NCBI RefSeq assembly: GCF_014697425.1
Contig: NZ_JACJRU010000002.1
Coordinates: 124,001 to 188,000 of the forward strand
Length of the DNA: 64,000 nt
From: Nostoc sp. FACHB-110
GTDB taxonomy: Bacteria; Cyanobacteriota; Cyanobacteriia; Cyanobacteriales; Nostocaceae
Direction: 5' to 3'
Part shown: positions 62,395-64,000 of the stretch, one piece after another
Numbering within the stretch: position 1 is the first letter of the stretch
Layout: every line of letters starts with the position of its first letter
The notes under the pieces: generated by a model
The model's input: only the letters and a program-made list of their open reading frames with translations
The model's database searches: none
What the model was told of the DNA's origin: nothing
Position numbers and translations under genes: made by a program

Positions 62395-64000
62395 TTAAAT
62401 AATCCCAAACACAGATTCGACAGTTGATTTAATCGAATCCCTAGCATCCTTCAAAGTTTGCGTAATCGGATGCTTAGACTGTAAAAATACCCGCGCGCAA
62501 TTGCGCCCTGGCATACCAGAAATTGAACCACCTGGATGAGTTCCCGCACCAGTCAAGAATAAATTATCAATGGGGGTTTTGTAGTTGGCGATTTCTGGCA
62601 AGGGGCGGAAAAAGACCATCTGATCTAGACTCATATCAACATGGTAGTAATTGCCTTTATATGCGCCTAATCTTTCACCCAATTCAGCCGGACTTTCGAC
62701 CCTGCGGGCGATAGTTGCTGTTTTAACGTTAGGTGCGTAAGTCGCTAACTTGTCCACTACTTTGTCAGCGACCTGATTTTTTAATTCATCAGTCCAACCA
62801 GTCCCTCTTAAACCTGTACCTTCTGCGCCGGCGATTTGATAGGGCGCGAAAAATTCAATCCAGACAGTATGTTTACCCGGTGGTGCTAATGTGGGGTCAA
62901 GGAAACTCGGCATAACTACGTACATTGACGGATCAGCATCAGGGATTTCTCCTAGGGTACACTTACTATGAGCCTGTTCTACATGAGAGACAGAATCTGC
63001 AATTAAGATGGAACCCGCGAGATACTCATCTTTGTGCGCATGGAAAGGAAAGCGCAGCGGTTCGTCTAAAGCTAAATCTATTTTGAGGATAGTCTCGTTG
63101 TTGTTGACAATGCGGCGTTCTAATCTTTCCCACAAATCAGGATCGGCTGCATCAACATCGCTTTTATCGGTCATTTGTAAAAACAACCGTTTGGCATCAA
63201 TATTAGAAATTACACCGTATTTTGCTCGATATTCTTTATTCCCAGCAACACGCACACCAACAGCTTTACCATTATCAATTAATACTTTTTCAACGTGCTG
63301 GTCTGTAAGAATTACGCCGGCTTTACTAGTAACTAAATTCACCAAAGCTTTGACTAATGCACCTGTTCCACCACGCGGTCTCGCCATCCCTGGGTTATGA
63401 CGCATTGCCATCATAATTGCACCAATAGCAATGGTTTTTTGTGATGGAGGCGCACCTAATTCTGCGGCTAATCTTGCTAGTGGTGCTTTTAAAAATTCGG
63501 AATCAAACCACTCATTGAGTAAATCTTCAGCACTGGTTAGCATGGTGCGAATAAAATCTAGTGTTTTATTTGGTGAACCAATCACTGAAAATAAATCTTT
63601 AAGTTTGGTGATGTCGTAGTTCCCAATAATATCTATGATTGATTTTGGTGGTGCATTAAACATCGGAATCATTGCGCCTAATGCGCGTTGCCAATATTCA
63701 GTAAATTCTGCATATTTTTTGGCATCACGTTCACTATAACGGGCAATTTCCGCACAGGTTTTTTCAAGTGATTTATGTGCTAAGAAATATTTTCCATCAG
63801 GATGGGGGCAGAAAACAACGGGATCGCATTCTAGATATTCTAAGCCATATTTTTTTAATTCTAATTCTTCAACTACTGGGCCTAGATGGATAAATTCGTG
63901 ATCAATCGCACAAAGATTAAATTTAAATCCTGGTGCTTCTTTGGGTAAACATTCTTCGGTTGTGGCTGCACCCCCAGGAACAGAACGCTTTTCTAATAAC
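62395..64000 (-). CDS. crtO: Beta-carotene ketolase CrtO, 5' end outside window
   Basis: A flavoprotein of the phytoene-desaturase superfamily that makes echinenone from beta-carotene. About 534 residues are visible; the frame is open at the right edge, where only the N-terminal FAD fingerprint of about 25 residues is missing (the first residues seen are LLEKRSVPGGAATTE). Motifs NEWFDSEFLKAPLARL, NIDAKRLFLQ and the C-terminal GAGTHPGGSISGMPGRNCARVFL match CrtO of Synechocystis closely, including CAIDHEFIHLGPV. It converges with the SRPBCC gene. Confidence 0.94.
   Translation of the reverse strand, partial: LLEKRSVPGGAATTEECLPKEAPGFKFNLCAIDHEFIHLGPVVEELELKKYGLEYLECDPVVFCPHPDGKYFLAHKSLEKTCAEIARYSERDAKKYAEFTEYWQRALGAMIPMFNAPPKSIIDIIGNYDITKLKDLFSVIGSPNKTLDFIRTMLTSAEDLLNEWFDSEFLKAPLARLAAELGAPPSQKTIAIGAIMMAMRHNPGMARPRGGTGALVKALVNLVTSKAGVILTDQHVEKVLIDNGKAVGVRVAGNKEYRAKYGVISNIDAKRLFLQMTDKSDVDAADPDLWERLERRIVNNNETILKIDLALDEPLRFPFHAHKDEYLAGSILIADSVSHVEQAHSKCTLGEIPDADPSMYVVMPSFLDPTLAPPGKHTVWIEFFAPYQIAGAEGTGLRGTGWTDELKNQVADKVVDKLATYAPNVKTATIARRVESPAELGERLGAYKGNYYHVDMSLDQMVFFRPLPEIANYKTPIDNLFLTGAGTHPGGSISGMPGRNCARVFLQSKHPITQTLKDARDSIKSTVESVFGII

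Overview
The window is chromosomal DNA of a filamentous, probably heterocyst-forming cyanobacterium of the Nostocales (Nostoc/Anabaena/Calothrix type). The evidence is the many GCGATCGC (HIP1) octamers, the tracts of short tandem heptanucleotide repeats between genes, the type of dispersed palindromic repeats, and a gene set typical of cyanobacteria (CrtO ketolase, MgdA-like glycosyltransferase, DUF3611/Tic21 protein, pilB-pilT-pilC, grpE-dnaK-dnaJ-rsgA). The species cannot be fixed from the sequence alone. No rRNA, CRISPR array, prophage or complete insertion sequence was seen; one tRNA-Ala(UGC) is present.

Layout. 1-5.4 kb: two ammonium transporter genes on the minus strand (the first runs off the left edge), a YnfA-type membrane protein between them, and a DUF3611 membrane protein. 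5.8-7.5 kb: a saccharopine-dehydrogenase-like oxidoreductase preceded by a possible 26-codon ORF, then a hypothetical gene. 7.7-12.2 kb: type IV pilus motor operon pilB-pilT-pilC (minus). 12.4-18.3 kb: grpE, dnaK, dnaJ, a TusA-like gene and rsgA (plus). 18.7-25 kb: MgtE Mg2+ transporter, small hypotheticals, an O-methyltransferase, a receiver-only response regulator, trhO, tRNA-Ala and an MgdA-like glycosyltransferase. 25.9-37.9 kb: a Wzx/Wzy-type exopolysaccharide cluster (priming sugar transferase, GT2, flippase, GT2, polymerase, GT4, GT26, a secreted GH10 enzyme, and a Wzc-like co-polymerase/tyrosine kinase), followed on the opposite strand by a secreted beta-helix protein that may act on the same polymer.

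40-47 kb: PEP synthase, a universal stress protein, a small membrane-anchored protein, an Hsp20 chaperone, and two tandem Tat-exported beta-carbonic anhydrases. 47.4-49.1 kb: a JAMM peptidase next to a MoeB/MoeZ-like E1 enzyme with a rhodanese domain, a pair that suggests a protein-bound sulfur carrier pathway. 49.3-53.6 kb (minus): transketolase, fabF and acpP. 53.9-64 kb: an HdrB-like CCG protein, lpxD, a radical SAM protein of unknown role, a YhiN-family flavoprotein, a rubredoxin whose start region is out of frame, a secreted S1-type protease, a small membrane protein, an SRPBCC protein, and crtO running off the right edge.

No clearly new defence or mobile system was found. The observations most worth a second look are the rubredoxin frame break, two dispersed MITE-like elements each present twice in inverted orientation, the JAMM/E1-rhodanese pair, the GH10 enzyme inside the polysaccharide cluster, the perfect 16-bp inverted repeat upstream of that cluster, the radical SAM protein with an extra cysteine cluster, and the duplicated leader sequence in front of the YnfA-type gene.
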